A stretch of DNA of 64,000 nt from an uncultured Christensenellaceae bacterium (lineage in GTDB: Bacteria > Bacillota > Clostridia > Christensenellales > Pumilibacteraceae), in the NCBI GenBank assembly GCA_910587025.1, contig CAJUKR010000004.1, forward strand, positions 1 to 64,000, read 5' to 3'. A program made the position numbers and the translations under genes. Shown piece after piece: positions 51,905 through 61,028 of this stretch. Positions within the stretch are counted from its first letter, which is position 1. Each line of letters starts with the position of its first letter. A model generated the notes under the pieces. It saw only the letters and a list, made by a program, of their open reading frames with translations. It was not told the DNA's origin and searched no databases.

Positions 51905-52179
51905 TCCTCCTGTATAAGTATTTTTATAAAAAAATCCCCGAGTATTCGTAACGAATACTCAAGGACGAATTATTATCGCGGTGCCACCTTGATTCGGAAA
52001 AAATTTTCCGCACTTAAGTTTGCTTATTTACGCAAAGCATGCGTCGCGGAATACTCGGTCATTCTTTCCTCCGCGCCCTCGGCGGCCCATTTGACGAACT
52101 GCATACTGTCGGCTCTCACCTTCCCGACTCTCTGTAAGCGCGCGTAACGTCTTTACTCCCGCGTCAACGGTTTTTATTT
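51905..52179 (-). promoter_or_regulatory. T-box leader, tryptophan specific, controlling the TrpB2 operon
   Basis: On the minus strand the 270-base leader has the stem I AGTA motif (GGGAGTAAAGACG), the AGAGAGTCGGG/GGTGAGAGCCGAC segment, the T-box sequence AAGGTGGCACCGCG (51977-51990), and a terminator (GAGTATTCG/CGAATACTC, then seven T). The specifier position opposite AGTA reads UGG, the Trp codon. Uncharged tRNA-Trp should prevent termination and raise TrpB2. Confidence 0.92.
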
Positions 52180-52185
52180 GTACAC

Positions 52186-52215
52186 ATTATATAGCCGTAT
52201 GACGACAAAAGTCAA
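52186..52215 (-). promoter_or_regulatory. Promoter of the T-box leader
   Basis: TTGACT (52210-52215) and TATAAT (52186-52191) are 18 bases apart; the -35 overlaps the end of the acyltransferase gene. Confidence 0.75.
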
Positions 52216-53021
52216 GCGATTTTCTGTTCGTCGTCCGCATTTTTTTCGGTTTTTTCCGCCTTGACGTATTTGATACGATCGTAATTCGACTCTACGGCAT
52301 GCGCGCACATCGCCGAATAAACCTCGTCGCGGAGCTTTTGCTTGTTTTCCGCAAGCGATAATGCGGGATCGGTATAAAACGGACCGTCCACATACACGAT
52401 GCACTTCGGAGTCTTTCTGAAACGGCGGGATTTAAGCACCGTTGTCGTGGAGAACACCGGCGCATTCTGCATCGCGGGGTACAAAAACGAATCGGACTTA
52501 AACGGACGTATGCCCGTATACATCGGCCAAAGATGAGCTTCGGGATATATAATCACGGCATGACGGTGTTCTATACGATCCTTGATCGCCGCGGTAAAAT
52601 TACGGTAACCCGTTTTGCCGCTCGGAAGCGGCATTGCGCCGAGCATAACCACGAGCGTCTTTATAAACGGTATGCTCGTCGTATCGGGATGAACGACGAC
52701 GAACGCTTTTCTCGGAAATGTCACCAAACTGGGATGAAAGGCGTCGCCGAGCGTAACGACATGATTGCCGTATACGAATATACCTTTGCCTTTAGCCTGT
52801 CTGATCGCCTTTTTGTTTTTTATTTTTACGCCGTAGCGCAACTTGCTGATTATCCAGGCGATCGGGACGACGATAATACGATATACGATAAACTCGAACA
52901 ACAGCCATACCGGATTGCGGTGTATGTACTTGAAATTCGGCGGCGTGGGCTTGGTTTTTATATTTCCGCCCGCGAAGTCGTCGTTCAGTTCGTCCGAGTA
53001 ATAGCGGATCTCCTGCTTCAT
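52212..53021 (-). CDS. PlsC-type 1-acylglycerol-phosphate acyltransferase family protein
   Basis: A 269-residue membrane-bound acyltransferase. The N-terminus has one hydrophobic helix (about 38-60). The catalytic motif reads YGNHVVTLGDAFHP near 85-98, with five residues between His and Asp instead of the usual four; motif III is VIIYPEAHLWP near 156-166 instead of FPEGTRS. It probably acylates a lipid precursor, but the altered motifs suggest an unusual acceptor. It overlaps the glycosyltransferase by four bases (ATGA). Confidence 0.85.
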   Translation of the reverse strand: MKQEIRYYSDELNDDFAGGNIKTKPTPPNFKYIHRNPVWLLFEFIVYRIIVVPIAWIISKLRYGVKIKNKKAIRQAKGKGIFVYGNHVVTLGDAFHPSLVTFPRKAFVVVHPDTTSIPFIKTLVVMLGAMPLPSGKTGYRNFTAAIKDRIEHRHAVIIYPEAHLWPMYTGIRPFKSDSFLYPAMQNAPVFSTTTVLKSRRFRKTPKCIVYVDGPFYTDPALSLAENKQKLRDEVYSAMCAHAVESNYDRIKYVKAEKTEKNADDEQKIA

Positions 53022-54217
53022 TCCCTGCGCCCTCCGACACGCGCGAGATTATCGACGGGTTCGAGCGCTTCTACGGACGAATTACGGTAATTGTCGATCG
53101 TATCGATAAACATTTTTTCCATTTTATCCATACAATCGCTCGCCGCTTCGACCTTATCGTACCCGGAATAATATGCGGAGCACTCGGCAAGTTCGCTTCT
53201 GTGTTCGATCCAATAGTCGATCTTTGCTGCAAGATGCTTGGCGCTTCCGGCTTTGAACAGATTGCGTTCGTCGCGCGCAAGCGCTTTGGGAGCGGCGCGA
53301 TCCGAATCGGCAACGAGTATGGCGTTACCGCAACGGATAGCTTCGAGCACGGCGATGCCTTCGAGTTCGACATCCGCGGGATGAACGTAAAGATCGGCGT
53401 AAGACAACACGTCGGTCATTTCGTCGCGGGAGAAAAATTCGAACGACGGCTCGACGAGTTTGTTCCTTTTCGCCAGTTTTGCGAATTTACGGTCGAGTAC
53501 GCCCTTACCCGCGAGAATGAGTTTTATATCGTCGCGATGCTTCGACATTCCTACGGCTTTTATGAGCACGGATTGGCATTTCTCTTTGGAATATCTTCCC
53601 GTGGATACGATCACGAATTTATTTCGGAGCAATACCGGCTTCTCGGTACGTTCGGGACGGAAACGTGCGGCAACGCCGTTGCTTATAACGACGCCCTTGG
53701 TAGGCGCGGTCTTGCGCTCGAACAAAGTGCGGATAAACTGCGAAGGATAATGCACGCAGTCCACCTGTCCGAAAACGGTTCTGTAGTACATACGATAGAC
53801 GTAATTGTTGAGCGGCGTAAAATTTTTCATAAGGACATAGCTCGAAAAATTCTCCGCCTGACAATGGAAACCGGCGGTAACGGGCTTACCGAGCTCGTGC
53901 GCCATTGCGACGGCGGCTTTGGTAAGCGCGAACGGAAGCATACAATGTACGATGTCGGCGCACTCGACAGCGGCGCGGATAACGCTCGGGACGGGTTTGG
54001 CAAGTCGAACGCCAACATGATGAACATAACCGTTGAACGGTCCGAAACTGCGTTCGGGGCATACGAAATAACCTTCCTTGCCCATTTTATCAACATCGCA
54101 ACAAAGTATATTCACGGTATGCCCTTTCGCGCGCAAAGAGCGCACGAGGTTCATAGTCGTGACGGTCGTGCCGTTATTTTCCTCGCCGAGGACGTCGCAT
54201 ACCATTGTGATCTTCAA
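53018..54217 (-). CDS. Glycosyltransferase, GT4 family
   Basis: A 399-residue GT-B enzyme with N-terminal NGTTVTTMNLVRSLRAKGH (about 14-32) and C-terminal donor site (FIVSTGRYSKEKC near 200, then ADVELEGIAVLEAIRCGN near 303-320 with the EX7E motif). Coupled to an acyltransferase it may make a glycolipid. The TTG at 54217 (LKITMVCDVLG) is preferred because AAAAGG upstream would abut the TTG at 54229. Confidence 0.88.
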   Translation of the reverse strand: MKITMVCDVLGEENNGTTVTTMNLVRSLRAKGHTVNILCCDVDKMGKEGYFVCPERSFGPFNGYVHHVGVRLAKPVPSVIRAAVECADIVHCMLPFALTKAAVAMAHELGKPVTAGFHCQAENFSSYVLMKNFTPLNNYVYRMYYRTVFGQVDCVHYPSQFIRTLFERKTAPTKGVVISNGVAARFRPERTEKPVLLRNKFVIVSTGRYSKEKCQSVLIKAVGMSKHRDDIKLILAGKGVLDRKFAKLAKRNKLVEPSFEFFSRDEMTDVLSYADLYVHPADVELEGIAVLEAIRCGNAILVADSDRAAPKALARDERNLFKAGSAKHLAAKIDYWIEHRSELAECSAYYSGYDKVEAASDCMDKMEKMFIDTIDNYRNSSVEALEPVDNLARVGGRRE

Positions 54218-54372
54218 AATATCGTCCAACCTTTTCGTCGATTTCGCGTTTTACGCGCTTATATAATAACATGCGCGTGCGCCCGAGCCAAGAGAATACC
54301 CCGAAATCGGTTCTCCGCACGGGAGAATAGGGGTATATTAGTATCGCCTGCGTAGAATTGCCGCTTCTTCTA
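54218..54372 (-). promoter_or_regulatory. Structured 5' leader of the glycosyltransferase/acyltransferase operon
   Basis: The leader opens at its 5' end with a TGCGTAGAA/TTCTACGCA hairpin (54349-54376) and then has a closed element (54296-54336) in which ATACCCC pairs with GGGGTAT around an inner TTCTCC/GGAGAA hairpin. No U-run follows. No riboswitch class is recognised; a second possible promoter (TTGGCT, then TATTAT near 54265) lies inside. Confidence 0.5.
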
Positions 54373-54378
54373 CGCAAT

Positions 54379-54407
54379 AGTATACACAAACGTCTGCGTT
54401 TTGTAAA
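54379..54407 (-). promoter_or_regulatory. Promoter of the glycosyltransferase operon
   Basis: TTTACA (54402-54407) and TATACT (54379-54384) are 17 bases apart. Confidence 0.7.
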
Positions 54408-54444
54408 CCTTAAAAACGCAGTAAAATTTTTCTTCATGAAATTT

Positions 54445-54493
54445 TAATCTTCAAAAGCAAAGCCCCGGAAATTTGTCCGAGGCCTTGCTTTTG
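54445..54493 (-). terminator. Terminator after the GH3 gene
   Basis: On the minus strand CAAAAGCAAGGCCTCGGA pairs with TCCGGGGCTTTGCTTTTG, with G-U pairs, just after the GH3 stop. Confidence 0.8.
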
Positions 54494-54510
54494 ATTTTTC
54501 AGTCGCCGGT

Positions 54511-57500
54511 TTATGCGACTTTATTTTTTTTGATTATCGTAAGCACGAGCATTACCGAGCCTGCTACCGCAAGCACGCCGAGAATAACGTCGAGCGTCAC
54601 GAGAAGTATCTGCCACCATGGCGTTACGGAAACGACTCTGGACGATGCGGAAAGACCGTTCATGACAGCGCTGTTGACTGCGGTATACAGCATTCTGTGA
54701 CAAGCCTCTCTGGCAGCCTCGAGCAATTCGGCGTCATTGGGAAGATCGCGAGTCAGAATGGTATGGAAAGTATCGGTCGAAGACATCCATACGTCGTTAC
54801 CGGCAAGAAGTCCGGTCTTTACGTTCATCCAGGTTCTGTTGATGTTCATATCCGTAATGGTATGTCCGAAGAATCCCCATTCGTTGCGAAGAACCTCGGT
54901 CATAAGTCCTTTGTGCGCGCCCGACCAAATACAACCCACACGGTTGAACGAACTCATGAGCGCCGTAGCTTTGCCTTCTTCGACCGCATATCTGAACGGT
55001 TCGAGATATATTTCGCGAGCCGATTGTTCGTTGAAGAACGTATTTATTCCGAGACGGTTGGTTTCCTGATCGTTAAATGCGAAATGCTTGATCACGCAGA
55101 CAAGCCCTTTGGACGAAGCGCCTCTGATTTCGGCCGCCGCCATTTTGCCCGCGATAAAGCCGTCTTCGCTGTAATACTCGAAATTTCTGCCCGAATAAGG
55201 AGTACGGTGCGTGTTCATTGCCGGTGCGTACCAGAATACCTGACGTGCGAATTTGCCGTCGGACGTCGTAACGGCAAGACCGTCTTCGCCCACGCATTCG
55301 CCCATTTTTTCGAGAAGATCCACATTCCAGGTAGAACAGGTTACGACTTCCGTCGGATATACCATGCAGTTTTTACCGCCGGTGAACGTACCGCTCATTC
55401 CCGTAGGTCCGTCCTTCGCCACCGAGCCCGGATAACCGACGCTTTCGAGTTCGGGTGTGGAATATCCGCACTTACCTACCACTCTCGCCATATCGTCTAT
55501 CGTAAGCTGGTCGAGAAGAACTTTCCATTGATCGTCGTTGTACGGACGCCCCTGCATCATAATGACTTGGTATTCGGTGTCTGCGCCTACGGTTATACCC
55601 GAGGTATCAGTTTTCTTTGCCGTATAGGTATCGCCGTTTGAGTAGTTGAGCGCTTCGACCATCTTGTCCGTATAGTCAAGATCGGTATAAGTAGCAGCCC
55701 ATGTAGCATTCCAGTCGTTACGGCTGAGGTAATCGAGTTTTACGCCGTAATAGTTGAGATCCGCATCGTCGAAGCGATTTGTGATTTTATGATTGTTCGA
55801 TGTTGCGTACGTCGTATCGTCAAATCTGTTATTTTCCCAAAGATACGCCTTTTTATCATCGCCGACACTCTTCCCTTTTTTTGCGAGAACGTTATTCAAA
55901 GCATCATGCGCGCTGTCTCCGATGGCAAAATAGTATTTACCGTTCTCCAGGATATACGTCTTTGCCTTGTTGGAATCATACGCGGCAAGCTCTCGCTTGT
56001 CAATCTCTATGGTAACCTGTTCTTTATCGCCCTTTTTAAGGACATCCGTCTTTGCGAAACCGCAAAGCTCTATGGCCGATTTCTCGACCTTGTTTGCAAT
56101 GTCGTAAGGAGTATATTCGGACTGAAAATAGACCTGAACAACGTCTTTGCCGTCCGCGCCGTCAGTATTTTCGACGGTGACTTTGACGGTAATTTTGTCG
56201 TTTCCGACGTCTACGCGGTCAAGCGTCTGCTTAAAAGTCGAATACGACTTTCCGTATCCGAACGGATATGTTACTTCGTCGTCGTAATTCCAGCTCGTTT
56301 TGCCTTCGGCAAACACGCCGACATTTGCCGAAGCGTTACCCTTACCGAGAACGGTATCCTCGTACCTCGTTTCGTAATAACGATATCCGACATAAATGCC
56401 TTCCCTCTCCACTACATAGTTTTCGGAAGAAGCATAACCGTTTCCGCCGTTCTCGTACCACGCCTGTCCGAGCGCACCGAGTTTCGATTTAAGCGTATCC
56501 TTATTCGCGAACGAGCGATGCCCGAAGTTCTGGAACGCCGCCGACGAATAGGAATCCGCGGCATAAGTATCCACCAGTCTACCCGAAGGATTTATCGTGC
56601 CCGCGAGAATGTCGCCTATAGCATTACAACCCGTCTGCCCGGGTCCGCCTATCCAGAGAATTGCGCCGACCTTGCTGTTGCTTTCCAGCCACTCGAGTTC
56701 TACGGCGTTCGAGCTGTCGATAATTACGACCACCTTATCGAACTTGGCGGTAACCTTGTTTATAAGTTCCTTTTCGACATCCTGTATGGCGTAATACTTG
56801 TTACCGTCATTGAACTCGTATTGAGGGACGTCGGTTCCCTCGCCTCCCGCTCTTCCGAGGACAACGATCGCCGCGTCCTTATAGCTTTCGAACGTACTGT
56901 CTACGGTGCTCTCGATCTCAGAGTAAGGAACTTCGCCGAGCTGCGTTTTTTGCTTTGCAACTTCGACGCTGTCGCGCATGCCCGCACTCGTTCTCTGATA
57001 TTTCGCTTCGCTCTCGAGCAAAGTCTTATATCTGTTCATAAGCTGTTCGTTGACATTAAAGCCCGCCTGTTTCAGACCGCCGCCTATGTCGACTGCGGTA
57101 CTCACATCCACCGATCCCGAGCCGGAACCGGCATATACGAGCGCCGCTGTCGTCTTGCCGCCGTACTGATACGCCGGAGCAGAAGATCTTCCAAAACAGC
57201 TTACGTTCTTGCCCGATCCGAGAGGAAGTATGCCCGTATTCTTGAGAAGAACCGCACCCTCGCCCTCAATCTGTTCGCAAAGCGCGTATTCGTGCTCCTG
57301 TAATTTGTCCACAGACTCAAAAGCGCTCTTAAAGTACTCCGTGTCCTGAACTTCGTCGGGATTCGTCTCCACGATTTTACTCGTCTGGCAACCGAGATAT
57401 ACGTTTATTATGGTAGAATAATAAAACGCAATGCACGTTCCGACAATGAGTGCGACAGCCAAAACGCCGCAAATCGCGGTCACGAGAATCCAAGGTAATT

Positions 57501-57525
57501 TCTTCTTGAAAAGAATATTTCCCAT
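54511..57525 (-). CDS. Membrane-anchored glycoside hydrolase family 3, permuted domain order
   Basis: A 1004-residue GH3 enzyme with a membrane helix at each end (about 10-35 and 970-1000). Unusually, the alpha/beta sandwich domain (about 85-330) and fibronectin-like domain (about 400-520) come first and the (beta/alpha)8 barrel last (about 640-960), with the nucleophile Asp in ITDMNI near 889. It is a circular permutation seen in some GH3. It cleaves beta-glucosides or similar at the outer face. The ATG at 57525 has AGGAGG 9 bases upstream; an ATG two codons earlier is possible. Confidence 0.88.
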   Translation of the reverse strand: MGNILFKKKLPWILVTAICGVLAVALIVGTCIAFYYSTIINVYLGCQTSKIVETNPDEVQDTEYFKSAFESVDKLQEHEYALCEQIEGEGAVLLKNTGILPLGSGKNVSCFGRSSAPAYQYGGKTTAALVYAGSGSGSVDVSTAVDIGGGLKQAGFNVNEQLMNRYKTLLESEAKYQRTSAGMRDSVEVAKQKTQLGEVPYSEIESTVDSTFESYKDAAIVVLGRAGGEGTDVPQYEFNDGNKYYAIQDVEKELINKVTAKFDKVVVIIDSSNAVELEWLESNSKVGAILWIGGPGQTGCNAIGDILAGTINPSGRLVDTYAADSYSSAAFQNFGHRSFANKDTLKSKLGALGQAWYENGGNGYASSENYVVEREGIYVGYRYYETRYEDTVLGKGNASANVGVFAEGKTSWNYDDEVTYPFGYGKSYSTFKQTLDRVDVGNDKITVKVTVENTDGADGKDVVQVYFQSEYTPYDIANKVEKSAIELCGFAKTDVLKKGDKEQVTIEIDKRELAAYDSNKAKTYILENGKYYFAIGDSAHDALNNVLAKKGKSVGDDKKAYLWENNRFDDTTYATSNNHKITNRFDDADLNYYGVKLDYLSRNDWNATWAATYTDLDYTDKMVEALNYSNGDTYTAKKTDTSGITVGADTEYQVIMMQGRPYNDDQWKVLLDQLTIDDMARVVGKCGYSTPELESVGYPGSVAKDGPTGMSGTFTGGKNCMVYPTEVVTCSTWNVDLLEKMGECVGEDGLAVTTSDGKFARQVFWYAPAMNTHRTPYSGRNFEYYSEDGFIAGKMAAAEIRGASSKGLVCVIKHFAFNDQETNRLGINTFFNEQSAREIYLEPFRYAVEEGKATALMSSFNRVGCIWSGAHKGLMTEVLRNEWGFFGHTITDMNINRTWMNVKTGLLAGNDVWMSSTDTFHTILTRDLPNDAELLEAAREACHRMLYTAVNSAVMNGLSASSRVVSVTPWWQILLVTLDVILGVLAVAGSVMLVLTIIKKNKVA

Positions 57526-57586
57526 AACCATTTGCCTCCTGAAAAAATTTTCGACCGACGGTAAAATACTCCCGCCGACCGAAAAC

Positions 57587-57615
57587 ATATTAGCACGGCA
57601 AATTTTTTCTCGCAA
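57587..57615 (-). promoter_or_regulatory. Promoter of the GH3 gene
   Basis: TTGCGA (57610-57615) and TAATAT (57587-57592) are 17 bases apart. Two CAGTTTG repeats (57638-57644 and 57627-57633, 11 bases apart) lie directly upstream of the -35 and each resembles a LytTR half-site. Confidence 0.65.
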
Positions 57616-57654
57616 TATGATAGTCGCAAACTGATTTCAAACTGTCGTAAGTTG

Positions 57655-57692
57655 CAAAAAAGCGCCGCGTCGAAAATGAAACGACACGACGC
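57655..57692 (-). terminator. Terminator after the histidine kinase gene
   Basis: GCGTCGTGTCG pairs with CGACGCGGCGC (with G-U pairs) and is followed by six T on the minus strand. Confidence 0.8.
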
Positions 57693-57699
57693 CGAAGCA

Positions 57700-59007
57700 T
57701 CACCCGACAAGCGGAATTATTACGTCGAGATTGAAAATATTGTCGTCTACGCCTACCGTAACGTGACCGCCGTATTTAGACGCGATATACCTTATACTCT
57801 TTAATCCGTAACCGTGATACGCCTTATTCTTTTTCGTAGTCACGGGCAAACCGTTTTCGAATTCGGGCGGTTTTTCGACATAGTTGTCTACATGAATGGA
57901 CAGAAATCCGTTACCCGATTTTACATTCACGCTTATGACGCGTTTTTCCTTATCCGGCACATTCATCACGCTTTCGAGCGCATTGTCGAGCGCGTTCCCG
58001 AACAATGAGTAAAGATCGACGTCTCCGACCGCGTCCAGCCTGCCCGCATCCACTATATACGAAATCTTTATACCGTGCTTTTCGCATTGCAGACTCTTTT
58101 CGGTAAGAATCAGATCCAGAGTCTCGTTGCCCGTCTTGGCTACGTTATCGTATATAAGCACAGCCTTTTCCACATCTTTCAAGCTCTCTTCGATCTGCTC
58201 GTGACTGTTCATCGCCCTTATTGCGGCTATCTGATGCTTTAAGTCATGACACTTGATATTTATTATGTCGATATTTTCTTTGGACACGCGACGGAGTTCC
58301 TGCTCGTCGTGCAGCATTTTCTCGATCTCGTCGCGCTCGCGCTTTTCTTTGCTGCGAACGAACAAACCGAACTGCAACGCAAGCAAAAGCAGACAACATA
58401 CTATGGAATATATTTTGCTTGTGTAATAAGATCGCTCTGCGCCCGACATTACATACACACCGAGCACGGTTACGATCGACATCGTTGCGACGGATAGCGC
58501 TATGATGTACTTGTTTTTTATATCGATACTGTCGTCTTTTTTTATTCTCCGCACGAACAAAAAATAAAACAACACATAAAGCGGCACACTCACAAGAAAA
58601 ATTATGAGATACCAACCGAAGTCTTTGGAAGAAACTCCGAATAAATTATTCACTATCGTTCCTGCGTTCCGTATGGTATGTTGCATCGCGTAAGCCGCCG
58701 TACCGTAAAACAGCGTATCCATAACGCCGACTTTGAACGTTGCAAAAAAACCGATCATACACATTATAAACGTCACGATCCAGTTCATATTGAACCAACC
58801 GAAGACGAACGGCTTAAACCCGTAAAGCCGCGAAACATCGAATCCGACTATCGCATACGGAAAAAGCGAATAAATTACCGTATAAAGTGCAAGACGTATC
58901 GGAAAATAACTGCGCGTTTTGAGTACCGGAGCAAACATAAGCATCGCGGCAAAAAGCTGCGTTGCGAAACGGCTCAAAAATTTTACGACTGCTTCTGCCA
59001 CGATCAT
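57700..59007 (-). CDS. AgrC-like sensor histidine kinase
   Basis: A 435-residue kinase with six to seven membrane helices in the first 215 residues, a short coiled coil, the phospho-accepting His in IKCHDLKHQI (near 254) and a GHKL ATPase domain (NALDNALE near 340, YHGYGLKSI near 400). It forms a pair with the LytTR regulator 3 bases upstream. No autoinducing-peptide gene (agrD/B) is visible, so the signal is unknown. Confidence 0.92.
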   Translation of the reverse strand: MIVAEAVVKFLSRFATQLFAAMLMFAPVLKTRSYFPIRLALYTVIYSLFPYAIVGFDVSRLYGFKPFVFGWFNMNWIVTFIMCMIGFFATFKVGVMDTLFYGTAAYAMQHTIRNAGTIVNNLFGVSSKDFGWYLIIFLVSVPLYVLFYFLFVRRIKKDDSIDIKNKYIIALSVATMSIVTVLGVYVMSGAERSYYTSKIYSIVCCLLLLALQFGLFVRSKEKRERDEIEKMLHDEQELRRVSKENIDIINIKCHDLKHQIAAIRAMNSHEQIEESLKDVEKAVLIYDNVAKTGNETLDLILTEKSLQCEKHGIKISYIVDAGRLDAVGDVDLYSLFGNALDNALESVMNVPDKEKRVISVNVKSGNGFLSIHVDNYVEKPPEFENGLPVTTKKNKAYHGYGLKSIRYIASKYGGHVTVGVDDNIFNLDVIIPLVG

Positions 59008-59010
59008 AGG

Positions 59011-59721
59011 TTATACCCCTCCCCGACCGCAGAAATGCGCAAGATCATCGAGAAAGGCTTTCCGCTTCGGACGTGAGATCTGCAGTTCTTCGTCCGCAAT
59101 CAAAACCATATTTCCGCGTATGCCGCGCACCGCGCGAAGATTTACGAGATAGCAATGATTACACCGCGAAAAATCGTATTGCGATAACTTGTTTTCGGTT
59201 TCTGTAAGCGATCCCCGTGCTTCGTACTTGCCGTCGTCGGTATGGTACACGAGCCTGTGATTTATTACTTCGATGTATCTTATACGCGAAGTATCGAGAC
59301 GCATAACGCCGTTTTCCTGCGGAACGTTCAAAAACGCTTCCGCAGATCTTCCGAGTTTCTTTATCGCTTTTTTGAGTTTGAGTGCAAAAGTAAAATAACC
59401 GACGGGCTTGACCATATAATCGAGAGCTTCGACTTCATAACCGCGTATAGCGTACTGTTGCATATTCGTCATGAATATGATTATAACGGCCGAATCGAGT
59501 TCACGCAATTTTTTCGCCGTTTCCATCCCGTCCAAGTCGGGCATTTCTATATCCATGAATATAATATCGTATACGGACTTGTATCTGTCCAGCAGCGCAA
59601 GACCGTCATGAAATACGGTTACATTGAACGTCTGCCCCGATTCCTTTTCGAAATCGCGGATATAACGTTCGGTCTGTTCGATCTGACGTTCGTCGTCTTC
59701 CACTACTGCTATGTTTATCAC
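59011..59721 (-). CDS. LytTR-family response regulator (AgrA-like)
   Basis: A 236-residue regulator with a receiver domain (1-120; phospho-acceptor Asp57 in FMDIEMPD) and a C-terminal LytTR DNA-binding domain (about 130-236). The GTG at 59721 is preferred, as AGG lies 6 bases upstream and the receiver begins there. Direct repeats upstream suggest autoregulation. Confidence 0.93.
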   Translation of the reverse strand: MINIAVVEDDERQIEQTERYIRDFEKESGQTFNVTVFHDGLALLDRYKSVYDIIFMDIEMPDLDGMETAKKLRELDSAVIIIFMTNMQQYAIRGYEVEALDYMVKPVGYFTFALKLKKAIKKLGRSAEAFLNVPQENGVMRLDTSRIRYIEVINHRLVYHTDDGKYEARGSLTETENKLSQYDFSRCNHCYLVNLRAVRGIRGNMVLIADEELQISRPKRKAFLDDLAHFCGRGGV

Positions 59722-59798
59722 ATTCCACCTACCGTACACTTATAGTTTTCGTCCCCGATATTTTAACCTGTTGGACATGGCGAAATCAATACCGCCGT

Positions 59799-59828
59799 CG
59801 TAACCTGCATCGCAAGCGACGTAACCTG
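59799..59828 (-). promoter_or_regulatory. LytTR-type direct repeats upstream of the response regulator
   Basis: CAGGTTACG occurs twice with 12 bases between (start-to-start 21), the usual arrangement for LytTR binding. A third CAGGTTA is 37 bases nearer the gene (59764-59770). Confidence 0.65.
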
Positions 59829-59985
59829 TAGTATGTCTCGCATAATACCGTAAACAAAAGCCGAATTGTACTTTTTATGATAACATACTATGTGGGTTTC
59901 GTCAATACCCGTCAAATTACGACTTTACGCGATTTTCTCAAAGTACTGTGAAGGTTTCTCTTATATTCGTCAAATTACGACCGGA

Positions 59986-60927
59986 TCAGAGTCCGAGCTC
60001 TTTTATAACGCCGCGAAGCGTTTGCGCGCCGTTTTCGAGCGCGGCTTTTTCTTCGTCCGAGAGCGACAGAGGAACCCGCGTTTCCACCCCGTTCGCTCCC
60101 ACCACCGCTGGCAGGCTGAGCGCGATGTCTCCGAACAGACCGCCCACCGACGACACAGGCAAAACCGCTTTTTCGTCGCGTACTATAGCTTCGCAGATAC
60201 GACGCACGGACATTGCGATCCCGTAATAAGTCGCTTTTTTACGTTTGATGATTTCGTATGCGACGTTGCGCACCCGCTCGCCGATCACGCGCATCGCCTC
60301 GGCGGAATTGCCGCGTCCGCGAAGAGAACAAAACGCGTCGATCGGGACGCCCGACACGTTCGCCGAACGCCAAGCGACGATCTCGCTGTCGCCGTGTTCG
60401 CCTATAACGTAAGCGTGAACGCTTCTGCTGCTCACTCCGAGATAAGCGGACAATTCGCTTCTGAGCCGCGCCGTGTCGAGCACGGTACCCGAACCTATCA
60501 CGCGATGCGCCGGAAAACCTCCGATCGTAACTGCCGCGCGGGTCAGAACGTCTACGGGGTTTGCGACGACAAGAAGAACGCCGCCGTAAGAACGCGACGA
60601 CAGCTCGGGCAGGATTTGTCTGAAAATTCCGACATTTTTCGCCGCGAGATCGAGCCGCGTTTCGCCTTCTTTCTGATTGGCTCCCGCCGTCAGGACTATG
60701 ACCGCCGAGTCTACGATGTCGTCGTAAGTCCCGGCGTAAATGCGTGTGGCGTCGGCGAAACAAGAGCCGTGCGAAATGTCGAGCGCCTCGCCCTCGGCCT
60801 TGCCCTCGTCGACGTCGATAAGCGATATTTCCGTAAACAGACTGCTCTGCATAAGCGCGAAAGCGGTTGCCGAACCGACAAAGCCGCACCCGATTATTCC
60901 GACTTTTTTGGGATTTATTTTCTGCAT
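59986..60927 (-). CDS. ldh: L-lactate dehydrogenase
   Basis: A 313-residue NAD-dependent dehydrogenase. It has GCGFVGSA (residues 13-20), the substrate Arg region NQKEGETRLDL (about 85-95), and the catalytic His in IGEHGDSE (about 175-182). The Q-K loop sequence favours lactate over malate. GGAGG lies about 14 bases upstream of the ATG, an unusually long gap, so the real start may be a nearby non-ATG codon. Confidence 0.95.
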   Translation of the reverse strand: MQKINPKKVGIIGCGFVGSATAFALMQSSLFTEISLIDVDEGKAEGEALDISHGSCFADATRIYAGTYDDIVDSAVIVLTAGANQKEGETRLDLAAKNVGIFRQILPELSSRSYGGVLLVVANPVDVLTRAAVTIGGFPAHRVIGSGTVLDTARLRSELSAYLGVSSRSVHAYVIGEHGDSEIVAWRSANVSGVPIDAFCSLRGRGNSAEAMRVIGERVRNVAYEIIKRKKATYYGIAMSVRRICEAIVRDEKAVLPVSSVGGLFGDIALSLPAVVGANGVETRVPLSLSDEEKAALENGAQTLRGVIKELGL

Positions 60928-61028
60928 TGTTTTTATGATGACCTCCGATAAAAGTATTATGTGCGATCACGACAACGTTTACGCATAAGATACGGAAAGC
61001 GTCGCATACTAAGTCACGGAGGAAGTTT

